Source of the DNA: JBEEMU01 sp043778315
GTDB taxonomy: Bacteria; Bacteroidota; Bacteroidia; Chitinophagales; Saprospiraceae
Reading direction: 5' to 3'
DNA length: 10,096 nucleotides
Assembly: GCA_043778315.1 (NCBI GenBank)
Contig: JAYWGJ010000038.1
Location: 1-10,096 of the forward strand
Of the stretch, positions 1-6,484 are shown piece after piece. A program made the position numbers and the translations under genes. The notes below the pieces were generated by a model. That model ran no database searches. It was not told the origin of the DNA and worked only from the letters and a program-made list of their open reading frames with translations. Every line of letters starts with the position of its first letter. The stretch's first letter is position 1.

Positions 1-519
1 GTCGCCGCCGCGCCGCGCCATATAAGACGAGTACGCCAAGTACAAACCGCCCCAAACGACCGCAGGCAACGGCAAAAAGTACACATATATAGTACTCCAC
101 GGCGCAAAAAAAATGTACGCGAAAATGATAGCCGACGTTGCGCCGCTCGCGCCGACCGCACTATAAGACGGGTTGTCTTTGTTTTGCAAAAAATCAGGGA
201 TTCCCGACACCACCAATGCCGAAAAATACAGCAGTAAATACAAGCCGCCACCAATGCTCGAGCCAAAAACGGCTTTATACATCGGCTCTACTACGTTGCC
301 GCCAAACTGATACAACACGAACATATTGAGCAACAAGTGCATCCAGCCCGCGTGTACAAAACCGACGGTTACGAAGCCCTTGTAGTCGTTGCGCCGCGCC
401 ATGCGGTACGGGTAAAACATCAGGTTTTCGAATAGCACGCGGTCGCTGAATGCCCGCCACGACAGCAGTCCCGTCAGGGCAATTATGATTAAGGTGAGGT
501 TGATACCTGCGTCTTCCAT
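1..519 (-). CDS. Rhomboid-family intramembrane serine protease, C-terminus cut by window edge
   Basis: Rhomboids cleave transmembrane substrates inside the membrane with a Ser-His dyad. From the ATG at 519 the frame is open for 173 codons to the window edge. The visible part has a hydrophobic N-terminal segment (residues 8-20), the family motif HLLLNMF at 61-67 (His61 and Asn65 are oxyanion-hole-type residues) after GFVHAGWM, and GASGA at 123-127 with the probable nucleophile Ser125. Further hydrophobic stretches lie at about 91-106, 128-138 and 144-163. The catalytic His, normally in the last helix, would lie beyond the window, so activity cannot be judged. The loop between the HxxxN helix and the GxSG helix is long, at about 55 residues. 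The next gene upstream, pepD, is on the same strand 163 bp away, but the spacer carries repeats, so co-transcription is doubtful. The family call is firm; the substrate is unknown. Confidence 0.9.
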   Translation of the reverse strand, partial: MEDAGINLTLIIIALTGLLSWRAFSDRVLFENLMFYPYRMARRNDYKGFVTVGFVHAGWMHLLLNMFVLYQFGGNVVEPMYKAVFGSSIGGGLYLLLYFSALVVSGIPDFLQNKDNPSYSAVGASGATSAIIFAYIFFAPWSTIYVYFLPLPAVVWGGLYLAYSSYMARRGGD

Positions 520-575
520 TCGAGGTTTTTTTGTGGTGAAATTTTTTTATTTCTACAATAATAGTATAAATGTAC

Positions 576-604
576 GGTCACAGATTCGAGTCCTGTCGGG
601 ATCA
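576..604 (+). tRNA. 3' remnant of a tRNA gene (T arm and acceptor strand only)
   Basis: The order is GGTC (variable-loop end), ACAGA, a canonical T loop TTCGAGT (585-591), CCTGT (592-596), an acceptor 3' strand CGGGATC (597-603) and discriminator A604. The T stem pairs at four of five positions; A584 faces C592 where G53-C61 is expected. There is no CCA. Upstream sequence (541-575) contains no D arm, anticodon arm or matching 5' acceptor strand, so this is not a working tRNA. Such 3' fragments are typical of attachment sites left by tyrosine-recombinase elements, but no integrase or second copy is in the window. The parent tRNA is not the tRNA-Met found here; its acceptor resembles arginine-type tRNAs, a weak guess. 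Confidence 0.6.
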
Positions 605-627
605 TATTATTCATTTACACAACTGTT

Positions 628-683
628 CGTTGTTCACTGTTAGTTGTTCACTGAACACTAATCGTTGTTCACTGAACACTAAT
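628..683. repeat. Short tandem repeat with GTTCACTGAAC near-palindrome
   Basis: Two identical 20-bp units lie at 643-662 and 664-683 (period 21), preceded by a partial copy CGTTGTTCACTG at 628-639. Each unit contains the interrupted palindrome GTTCA-C-TGAAC. The last unit touches the pepD stop codon (683-685). On the minus strand the units could form small hairpins just after pepD, but there is no T-run, so a terminator role is not supported. The GTTCAC word recurs in the array at 4861-5238. Confidence 0.75.
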
Positions 684-2152
684 TATTCAGGTATTGCGGC
701 AAGCGTCGCTACCAGATACGCCCAAAATTTTTGTACCGACGAAATGCTCACCGCTTCGTCGGGGCTATGCGCGCCGCGAATCGTCGGACCGAACGAAATC
801 ATCTCCATATTCGGATAATTAGTACCCAAAATACCGCATTCCAAACCCGCGTGACAAGCATTCACCAACGGCATTTCGCCGCCGTGTAGCTCTTTATAGA
901 GGTCGACCATTAGTTTAACGATATTGGCATCGGGTCGCGGAGTCCAGCCTGGGTACGAACTGCCCATGCTCACCTTCACACCTTCCAAAAGCTCCATGAT
1001 AGCCGATAAATCGTTCGCTAATGCCATTTTTTCACTGTTTACGGAGCTGCGCGTGAGATTTTGAATGCTATACGCGCCGTCACCGACCACAATTTTAGAT
1101 AAATTATTACTTGTTTGCACCAAACCTGCTATATTACTGTCCATACGCGAAATTCCGCTCGTAATTCCCGCTATTACGCGCAAAAATAGGAACTGAAAGT
1201 CGGGTTTCATCATTTTTTCGGGCGATTCGGGTAGTTCCTCCAATATTATTTTCATATCGGGGTCGGTATCGCGGTACTCCGCGACAATCGGCGCGAAGCA
1301 AGTTTTGGCGTATTGCGCAAACGTTTTCGATCTTTTTTTGCTTACCACCAATACCGTTGCCGTGCTTTCGCGCGGAATCGCGTTGCGCAAACTGCCGCCT
1401 GCTATGCTACTTATTTGCATTTCCGTAAAGGGACTATTTTGCCAAATCAGCAAAATACGGTTCATTATTTTGTTCGCATTCGCTCTTCCTCTGTGTATAT
1501 CGATGCCCGAGTGTCCGCCTTTCAGCCCCGAAATCGTTACGCGAAACGCCGTACCTTTCGCCTTGATAGCGCGATATTTGCCCGTTCCCGTCACATCGAT
1601 GCCGCCTGCGCAGCCGATAGTGAGTTCGTTGTCCTCTTCGGTGTCGAGGTTGAGCATGATTTTTGACGATAATAAACCGCCGCGCAAACCAATCGCGCCC
1701 GTCATGCCCGTCTCTTCGTCTATCGTAAACAGGGCTTCGAGGCGCGGGTGCGCGATGTCGGTCGAGGCGAGCAACGCCATAATACTCGCTACGCCCATGC
1801 CGTTATCCGCGCCCAGCGTAGTGCCGTTTGCGCGCACCCAGTCGCCGTCGATGCGCATCTCAATCCCTTGTTCGTCAAAGTCAAATTGCGTGTCCGCGTT
1901 TTTTTGATGCACCATATCCAAATGCCCTTGCAAGCAAACCGCAGCGCGGTTTTCCATGCCTGCCGTAGCGGGTTTTTTGATAATCACGTTGCCCACCGCG
2001 TCCACCTGCACGGGTAGTTTTAGGCTTTCGCCAAACGCCTGCATAAAGGCAATCACACGCGCCTCTTTTTTGCTCGGACGCGGCACGGCGTTCAAATCTG
2101 CAAAATGTCCCCAAACCGCTTGCGGTGCTAAGGCTCTGATGTCTTCATTCAT
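683..2152 (-). CDS. pepD: Aminoacyl-histidine dipeptidase (cytosolic non-specific dipeptidase), M20 family
   Basis: This di-zinc cytosolic peptidase hydrolyses dipeptides, including Xaa-His such as carnosine, in peptide turnover. The 489 residues match the usual PepD length. Metal-site motifs are in order: HLDM at 77-80 (His77 ligand, Asp79 catalytic), GADNG at 114-118 (Asp116 bridging), DEETG at 145-149 (Glu146 general base, Glu147 ligand), Asp170 in NLDTEE, and His462 in GAHSPDE. GGHSG at 212-216 begins the lid/dimerisation domain insert. All expected ligands are present, so the enzyme looks intact. The start ATG at 2152 is followed by the typical MNEDIRALAP opening. A TAnnTTTG box lies 44 bp upstream. 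It is divergent from the BamA-like gene. Ligand assignment follows the family pattern and was not computed. Confidence 0.96.
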   Translation of the reverse strand: MNEDIRALAPQAVWGHFADLNAVPRPSKKEARVIAFMQAFGESLKLPVQVDAVGNVIIKKPATAGMENRAAVCLQGHLDMVHQKNADTQFDFDEQGIEMRIDGDWVRANGTTLGADNGMGVASIMALLASTDIAHPRLEALFTIDEETGMTGAIGLRGGLLSSKIMLNLDTEEDNELTIGCAGGIDVTGTGKYRAIKAKGTAFRVTISGLKGGHSGIDIHRGRANANKIMNRILLIWQNSPFTEMQISSIAGGSLRNAIPRESTATVLVVSKKRSKTFAQYAKTCFAPIVAEYRDTDPDMKIILEELPESPEKMMKPDFQFLFLRVIAGITSGISRMDSNIAGLVQTSNNLSKIVVGDGAYSIQNLTRSSVNSEKMALANDLSAIMELLEGVKVSMGSSYPGWTPRPDANIVKLMVDLYKELHGGEMPLVNACHAGLECGILGTNYPNMEMISFGPTIRGAHSPDEAVSISSVQKFWAYLVATLAAIPE

Positions 2153-2195
2153 GGTATATTTTTTTTATTGTGATTTTTAACATTGTAAACAAAGG

Positions 2196-2203
2196 CAAAT
2201 ATA
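2196..2203 (-). promoter_or_regulatory. Probable -7 promoter box of pepD
   Basis: On the minus strand this reads TATATTTG, an exact match to the Bacteroidota -7 consensus TAnnTTTG, 44 bp before the pepD ATG. No clear TTG element is visible at the expected distance upstream, so only the -7 half is supported. Confidence 0.5.
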
Positions 2204-2280
2204 AGCCGTTTTTTTATTAAAACACTAAATTTTAGTATAATCTTGTTTTCTAATCGTACTTTTGCGTTATAATTCTTGTT

Positions 2281-2493
2281 TTAGGAATGAAGAGAAAATA
2301 AGTAACTGCAAATTTTAAGCAGGATTTTAGTTTACAACAAGGCAGATTTGAGGCTGAACAAGTAAAAGTGATATTAAATCACATTTGCGAAGTGAACGCA
2401 CAAAGTGCAGCCTGTGCATCGTAACGATAATCTAACGATGTTGTAAGCTAAAATGCAAGTAAAATGTGGTTAATTATTTTGGATACTTTCCTG
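2281..2493 (+). repeat. Palindromic structured element, copy 1 (long form)
   Basis: This AT-rich sequence of about 213 bp folds on itself almost end to end. Nested arms are 2324-2338 with 2440-2454 (15 bp, one G-T pair), AGATT 2344-2348 with AATCT 2429-2433, and AGGCTG 2351-2356 with CAGCCT 2408-2413. The apex branches into GTGAT/ATCAC (2368-2372/2378-2382) and TGCG/CGCA (2386-2389/2397-2400). The left end AGGAA and right end TTCCT are a degenerate terminal inverted repeat. It is homologous to the inverted copy at 6084-6250, sharing a 20-bp identical block (2283-2302), a 15-bp block (2337-2351) and GCATCGTAA (2416-2424). It has no ORF of note. It fills most of the pepD / BamA-like spacer and ends about 30 bp before the latter's start. 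It may be a MITE-like element or a structured RNA. Confidence 0.75.
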
Positions 2494-2526
2494 TATTTGC
2501 CAATACAAAACAAACCTTAACTTCCT

Positions 2527-3939
2527 TTGCTAAAAAACACCTTTTTATTTTTTATAATAATTGCTGTTGTAACCATGCTTTGTCCGTTTTTCGCTGCCGC
2601 GCAAGACACGACTAAGGTATTAACCGTTCGCAATATTATTATAATTGGTACAAAAAAAACCAAAAATAAGGTTGTAGAACGCGAAATGAGCCTCCGACGC
2701 GGCGACACTTTGCAGCTCGCTAATTTGATGGTGCGGTTGCACCGCGACGAGCAACTGCTGATGAATTTGTCGCTATTTAATAGTGTACAAACGAACGTCG
2801 CTAATTGGCGCAACGACAGCATCGACATAAAAGTCGTCGTTGATGAGGCATTATATATCTATCCGATACCGTTTATCGAACTCGCCGACCGCAATTTTGA
2901 GACTTGGTGGAATCAGTTTAAACGCGACCCGGCGCGTCTCAATTATATGATTAGAGGTGTACATTACAACCTTACGGGCAGTGCCGATAGGCTCACTATA
3001 TTACTACAAGTTGGCTATTCGCAAAAATTTGCAGTATCATACCGAACGCCGTATTTGGACAAAAAAGGTACGCTACGCGGCTACGTTTCTGGTTTTTATT
3101 CGCGCAACCGCGAAACACAAGCCGATACGCGTGAAAATAAACAATATTTTCTGCAAACTGATAATGAATATGCCTTGCAACGTATGCGCGCAACGGCGGA
3201 ACTGTCGTACAAACCGAATTTTAATACGGAGCATTTTCTGACGGCTATTTTTTTCAATAATAAAGCAAGTGACACGCTGGTTCGCATGAATAAAGATTTT
3301 TTTAATGGGCAAAAACAGCAAAAATATGTAGAAATAGACTACCGTTGGCGGCATGATAGGCGCGACGTTCGTCCGTATGCGACTCGTGGCTACGCGGCGA
3401 TGGCGCAGGCTACTTTTGAGGGCTTGGGCGACGCGGGCGCACCGAATCGGTTTTGGGTAGAAGCTTTGTACAAGCAGTATTTTTCGGCTTCGCCGCGCAC
3501 GTCTTTCGAGTTGGTGGCGAAGGCACACAAAACCCTTTGGACGGCGCGTATTCCGCAGTATAATAATCGATTAATTGGCTACGACGACGACGATTATTTA
3601 CGCGGTTACGATAAGTATGTGCAAGACGGTCAGGACTTTATGTACTTTAAAAGTGCGGTGCGCTACAAGTTTTTGGAGCGCGTAAACGACTTGGGCAAAT
3701 GGTCGCCGCGCTCGTTTCGCATGATGCCGATACGCCTTTATGCGACCCTAAGTAGCGACATCGGCTACGTCCGCGACACGCAGTACGGCATGGGTAATTA
3801 TCAGACCAATCGGTGGCTTTGGGGCGGCGGTCCGGGCATCGATATCCGAGTTTATTTCGAAAATATTTTACAATTCGAATATCTTTTCAATCAATTTGGA
3901 GAAAAAGGCTTATTTTTGCGCTATAAAGTGGCATTCTGA
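2527..3939 (+). CDS. BamA/TamA-like outer-membrane beta-barrel protein with one POTRA domain
   Basis: The 470-residue protein starts with a signal peptide: Lys3, a hydrophobic core at about 5-22 and a probable cut after AAA (23-25). A single POTRA-like domain follows at about 31-109 (VLTVRNIIIIGTKKT, a helix rich in L and R, then SIDIKVVVDEA). The rest (about 150-470) is a beta-barrel of alternating aromatic strands ending in YKVAF, with the terminal Phe470 typical of Bam-recognised barrels. Full BamA has five POTRAs and about 800 residues, so this is a shorter Omp85/D15 relative, perhaps in protein or lipid export to the outer membrane. The start is a TTG: the only in-frame codons between the stop at 2518 and position 2527 are CTT and CCT, and starting at Met17 (2575) would destroy the signal peptide. 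nadK follows after 32 bp. The substrate is unknown. Confidence 0.82.
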   Translation: MLKNTFLFFIIIAVVTMLCPFFAAAQDTTKVLTVRNIIIIGTKKTKNKVVEREMSLRRGDTLQLANLMVRLHRDEQLLMNLSLFNSVQTNVANWRNDSIDIKVVVDEALYIYPIPFIELADRNFETWWNQFKRDPARLNYMIRGVHYNLTGSADRLTILLQVGYSQKFAVSYRTPYLDKKGTLRGYVSGFYSRNRETQADTRENKQYFLQTDNEYALQRMRATAELSYKPNFNTEHFLTAIFFNNKASDTLVRMNKDFFNGQKQQKYVEIDYRWRHDRRDVRPYATRGYAAMAQATFEGLGDAGAPNRFWVEALYKQYFSASPRTSFELVAKAHKTLWTARIPQYNNRLIGYDDDDYLRGYDKYVQDGQDFMYFKSAVRYKFLERVNDLGKWSPRSFRMMPIRLYATLSSDIGYVRDTQYGMGNYQTNRWLWGGGPGIDIRVYFENILQFEYLFNQFGEKGLFLRYKVAF

Positions 3940-3971
3940 TTTTGCCAATTTATTTTTATATATTTATTATA

Positions 3972-4853
3972 ATGAAATTTTTGCTCTACGGACAGGTTTT
4001 AAAACCAAAAGATATAGATTTTGTACAAACATTGCTCGATGCTATCGCCGCAATGAAGGTGCAGGTTTATGTCTATAAACCTTACTTGGAGCAGATGCAA
4101 TCATTTGATTTACAGTGTAATATAGCAGGGGTAATAGCAACGCACGCGGAGGTATTAGCCACAAAAATTGATTTTACGATAACGCTCGGCGGCGACGGAA
4201 CGGTGCTAAATAGCAGCCTCTTGTTGCGCGACAGCGGCATACCCATTTTGGGTGTAAACTTAGGGCGGCTTGGGTTTTTGGCAGTAGCCGACAAAAGCCG
4301 CGTCACCGAAGCGATAAACGCGCTCCTCACGGGCGATTACGCCTTAGACCCGCGCCGAATGCTGCAATTAGACAGCAATATACCGATTTTTGGCGATACA
4401 AATTTCGCGCTCAACGACCTCACTATCGTCAAGCGCGACACGTCGGCGATGATTATTATTCACGCGTATCTGAACGGCGCATTTTTGAATTCGTACTGGG
4501 CGGACGGCTTGATAGTGAGTACGCCGACGGGTTCGACGGGCTACTCGCTGAGTTGCGGCGGTCCGATTATTTTTCCACAGAGCGGCAATTTTGTGGTCAC
4601 ACCTATCGCGCCGCACAACCTCAACGTGCGTCCCGTCGTGATACCCGATAACTCGGTGCTGTCGTTTGAGATAGAAGGGCGCGCCGAAAGTTTTTTATGC
4701 ACCTTAGATGCTCGTTTCGAGCCTATCACCGCGCAGCACCGCCTCACGCTCCGCCGCGCTCCGTTCGAAACCGTCCTTGTGCGTTTGCCCGATTATACGT
4801 TTTTATCCACTATTCGCAGCAAATTGAGTTGGGGATTGGACAGCAGGAATTAA
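3972..4853 (+). CDS. nadK: NAD kinase
   Basis: The enzyme phosphorylates NAD+ to NADP+ in the cytosol. The 293 residues are normal for bacterial NadK. The hallmark GGDGT motif is at 73-77 (Asp75 catalytic), followed by GVNLGRLGFL at 94-103. ALNDLTIVK at 146-154 carries the conserved Asn148-Asp149 pair. The glycine-rich stretch from 179 to 199 contains the STPTGSTGYSLS NAD-binding segment. The chosen start is the ATG at 3972 (MKFLLYG), which begins the first beta-strand; the frame is open back to a TTG at 3942, but that adds a non-conserved hydrophobic tail. It sits 32 bp after the BamA-like gene and is probably co-transcribed with it. No terminator hairpin is evident after the stop, which is followed at once by the repeat array. 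Confidence 0.96.
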   Translation: MKFLLYGQVLKPKDIDFVQTLLDAIAAMKVQVYVYKPYLEQMQSFDLQCNIAGVIATHAEVLATKIDFTITLGGDGTVLNSSLLLRDSGIPILGVNLGRLGFLAVADKSRVTEAINALLTGDYALDPRRMLQLDSNIPIFGDTNFALNDLTIVKRDTSAMIIIHAYLNGAFLNSYWADGLIVSTPTGSTGYSLSCGGPIIFPQSGNFVVTPIAPHNLNVRPVVIPDNSVLSFEIEGRAESFLCTLDARFEPITAQHRLTLRRAPFETVLVRLPDYTFLSTIRSKLSWGLDSRN

Positions 4854-4860
4854 TTTTTTG

Positions 4861-5238
4861 AAGCTAGAAGCTGGAAACTATAAGCAATAAACTTATGCGC
4901 GCGCCTTTTAAAACGATAAGCAATAAGCTAAAAACTTATGCGCGCGAAGGTCAATTTTTAAGCTATAAGCCGTGAGCTAAAAACTTATGCTCGCGAGCAT
5001 TAAAAAGTTTATCGCTTACAGTTCACAGTTTATTGCTCTTTAACCCTCGCGAGCATCAAAAAGTTTATTGCTTACAGTTCACAATTTATTGCTTCTACTA
5101 ACGGTCAAAAAGCTTATCGCTTACAGTTCTCTAACCCTCGCGAGCATCAAAAAGTTTATCGCTCACAGTTCACAGCTTACTGCTCTCTAACCCTCGCGAG
5201 CATCAAAAAGTTTATCGCTCACAGTTCACAGCTTACAG
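4861..5238. repeat. Intergenic repeat array: 56-bp units with CTCGCGAG core and inverted left arm
   Basis: The right part consists of direct units starting from CTCGCGAG cores at 4990, 5046, 5137 and 5193. Spacing is 56, 91 and 56 bp; the 91 contains one extra unit that lost its core and about 21 bp (5102-5136). The last two units share 49 identical bases (5132-5180 and 5188-5236). Each unit runs core, GCATCAAAAAGTTTATCGCT, CACAGTTCACAG, then TTACTGCTCTCTAA. The left part (4861-4990) holds about three shorter units in the opposite sense: AAGCAATAAACTT is the reverse complement of AAGTTTATTGCTT, each followed by ATGCGCGCG or ATGCTCGCG. The two senses meet in the perfect 14-bp palindrome ATGCTCGCGAGCAT at 4987-5000. 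No ORF or recognisable promoter box is present. Confidence 0.85.
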
Positions 5239-5251
5239 TAAAAAAATATAT

Positions 5252-6088
5252 ATGGAAAACCTCACAAAAGTAGCTTCGCAGGTACGTCGCGACATCGTCA
5301 GAATGGTGCATAAAGTGCAGAGCGGACACCCAGGCGGCTCTCTCGGCGCAGCCGATTACTTGGTCGCTTTGTATTTTCAAGAGATGCAGCATGACCCAAA
5401 ATTTAGTATGGAGGGCAAGGGCGAAGACTTGTTTTTCTTATCAAACGGGCATATTTCTCCTGTTTTTTATAGCGTTTTGGCGCGAAGCGGCTACTTTTCT
5501 GTTGCCGAACTCGGTACGTTCCGCTTTCTGAACACGCGCCTACAAGGACACCCGACTACGCACGAGGGCTTGCCAGGTGTGCGCATCGCGTCGGGTTCGC
5601 TTGGGCAGGGCGTATCGGTGGCGGCAGGCGCGGCGATGGCTAAAAAAATGAACGGCGACGACCGTTTCGTCTTTTGCCTTACGGGTGACGGCGAGCTGCA
5701 AGAAGGGCAGATTTGGGAAGCCGTACTCGCCGCCGCTCACCATAAATTGGACAATATGATACTCGCAGTGGACTGGAACGGGCAGCAAATTGACGGCAGC
5801 AACGACGAGGTCACTACACTCGGCGACCTACCCGCAAAGTGGCGCGCCTTCGGCTGGGAGGTTTTAATTTGCGAAAACGGCAACGATATGACAAGCGTCG
5901 TAGCGGCGATACAAACCGCTAAGTCATTAGCTAAAAAGACAAAACCCGTAGCGATTTTGTTGCGTACCGCGATGGGCGCAGGCGTAGATTTTATGGTCGG
6001 CTCGCACAAATGGCACGGCATTCCGCCGAACGACGCGCAGCTCGCTGCCGCACTCGCGCAACTCCCCGAAACAATGGGCGATTATTAG
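5252..6088 (+). CDS. tktN: Transketolase, N-terminal (thiamine diphosphate binding) subunit
   Basis: This is the first half of a split transketolase, which moves two-carbon units between sugar phosphates in the pentose phosphate pathway. Its 278 residues are usual for the N-terminal subunit. SGHPGGS at 24-30, GHISP at 66-70 and GQGVSVAAG at 118-126 are conserved. The thiamine-diphosphate/metal motif runs from GDGE at 145-148 (GELQEGQIWEA) to DWNGQQIDG at 174-182. SHKWHGIPPN at 251-260 closes the domain. It ends at 278 with no pyrimidine-binding domain. The catalytic glutamate subunit (tktC), usually the next gene, is not downstream: the stop codon at 6086 is followed by the palindromic element, a tRNA and an opposing gene. 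The repeat array lies immediately upstream and I see no TAnnTTTG box there. It must pair with a C-terminal subunit encoded elsewhere, or be orphaned. Confidence 0.95.
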   Translation: MENLTKVASQVRRDIVRMVHKVQSGHPGGSLGAADYLVALYFQEMQHDPKFSMEGKGEDLFFLSNGHISPVFYSVLARSGYFSVAELGTFRFLNTRLQGHPTTHEGLPGVRIASGSLGQGVSVAAGAAMAKKMNGDDRFVFCLTGDGELQEGQIWEAVLAAAHHKLDNMILAVDWNGQQIDGSNDEVTTLGDLPAKWRAFGWEVLICENGNDMTSVVAAIQTAKSLAKKTKPVAILLRTAMGAGVDFMVGSHKWHGIPPNDAQLAAALAQLPETMGDY

Positions 6089-6250
6089 GAATGCTTCCAC
6101 AATAAGTTACTATATTCTTACTTGTCTTTTGCACCAAAACTGCGTTAGATTTTCATTACGATGCAAGGCATCGCGCTTCAAATCTGCCTTGTTTTGATAC
6201 AAAATCCTGTATAATAATATTTAGTACCTTATTTTCTCTTCATTCCTTAG
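6084..6250 (-). repeat. Palindromic structured element, copy 2 (short form, inverted)
   Basis: This is homologous to copy 1 at 2281-2493 in the opposite orientation. Arms (plus coordinates) are 6126-6140 with 6191-6205 (14 of 15 paired, two G-T), AGATTT 6147-6152 with AAATCT 6180-6185, and CGATGC 6159-6164 with GCATCG 6168-6173 around an AAG loop. Outer parts also pair (AATAAG/CTTATT, TACTA/TAGTA), and the ends TTAGGAATG and CATTCCTTAG form a terminal inverted repeat. It lacks the branched apex of copy 1. The left terminus contains the tktN stop codon (6086-6088), so the element begins inside the last codon of that gene. Confidence 0.75.
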
Positions 6251-6306
6251 CAAAATTACTTTTGTATAAGTATCAACTAAAATTATTTTTCAAAATAAAT
6301 AAAAAA

Positions 6307-6340
6307 TTGGTAGGTATTACAATAAAAAAACTTACCTTTG
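6307..6340 (+). promoter_or_regulatory. Probable promoter of the tRNA-Met gene
   Basis: TTG at 6307-6309 and TACCTTTG at 6333-6340 match the Bacteroidota -33 (TTG) and -7 (TAnnTTTG) elements, spaced 23 bp. The predicted start would fall near 6347, giving a 5' leader of about 50 nt before the tRNA. Confidence 0.6.
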
Positions 6341-6396
6341 CATCAGTTTTAGGATATAATGCTTTCAAGTAATTGGATTCTATAAGTTATATAAGT

Positions 6397-6473
6397 GGCG
6401 GGGTAGCTCAGCTGGTTAGAGCATCGGATTCATAACCCGAAGGCCGGCGGTTCAAGTCCGCTCCCCGCTACCA
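6397..6473 (+). tRNA. tRNA-Met (anticodon CAT), elongator type, CCA encoded
   Basis: A full cloverleaf is present. The acceptor GGCGGGG (6397-6403) pairs with CCCCGCT (6463-6469; G1-T72 is a wobble). The D arm is GCTC...GAGC. The anticodon stem is TCGGA/CCCGA, with an A31-C39 mismatch at the loop end, and the loop TTCATAA has CAT at 6431-6433. The variable loop is AGGCC, the T loop TTCAAGT (6451-6457), and A6470 plus encoded CCA (6471-6473) complete the 3' end. The paired first base and the lack of three consecutive G-C pairs in the anticodon stem argue against the initiator. A tRNA-Ile read by lysidine-modified CAT is the other possibility, but the acceptor and D arm look like methionine elongators. 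Confidence 0.96.
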
Positions 6474-6484
6474 CTTAAAAAAAC

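Noticed and set aside
570..818. Small plus-strand ORF starting in the tRNA remnant
   Set aside because: Its first residues (RFESCRD) are the typical translation of a tRNA 3' end, and the rest reads through the tandem repeat into the antisense of pepD.
1305..1907. 200-codon open frame on the plus strand antisense to pepD
   Set aside because: It lies entirely inside pepD, has no recognisable motif or promoter, and its composition is that of a pepD shadow.
2281..2493. Tandem riboswitch-like leader of the BamA-like gene
   Set aside because: The same structured element occurs in inverted orientation after tktN with no gene downstream of it, so a dedicated leader role is not supported.
3073..3528. 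Minus-strand 151-codon ORF
   Set aside because: It is antisense to the barrel domain of the BamA-like gene, with no motif and an implausible arginine-rich composition.
3942..3971. Longer nadK starting at TTG 3942
   Set aside because: The added residues are hydrophobic and not part of the NAD kinase fold; ATG 3972 begins the conserved first strand.
4861..5238. CRISPR array
   Set aside because: Units are contiguous direct repeats without unique spacers, part of the array is inverted, and no cas gene is nearby.
6397..6473. Initiator tRNA-fMet
   Set aside because: The first base pairs (G-T) instead of the C/A mismatch of initiators, and the anticodon stem lacks the three G-C pairs next to the loop.
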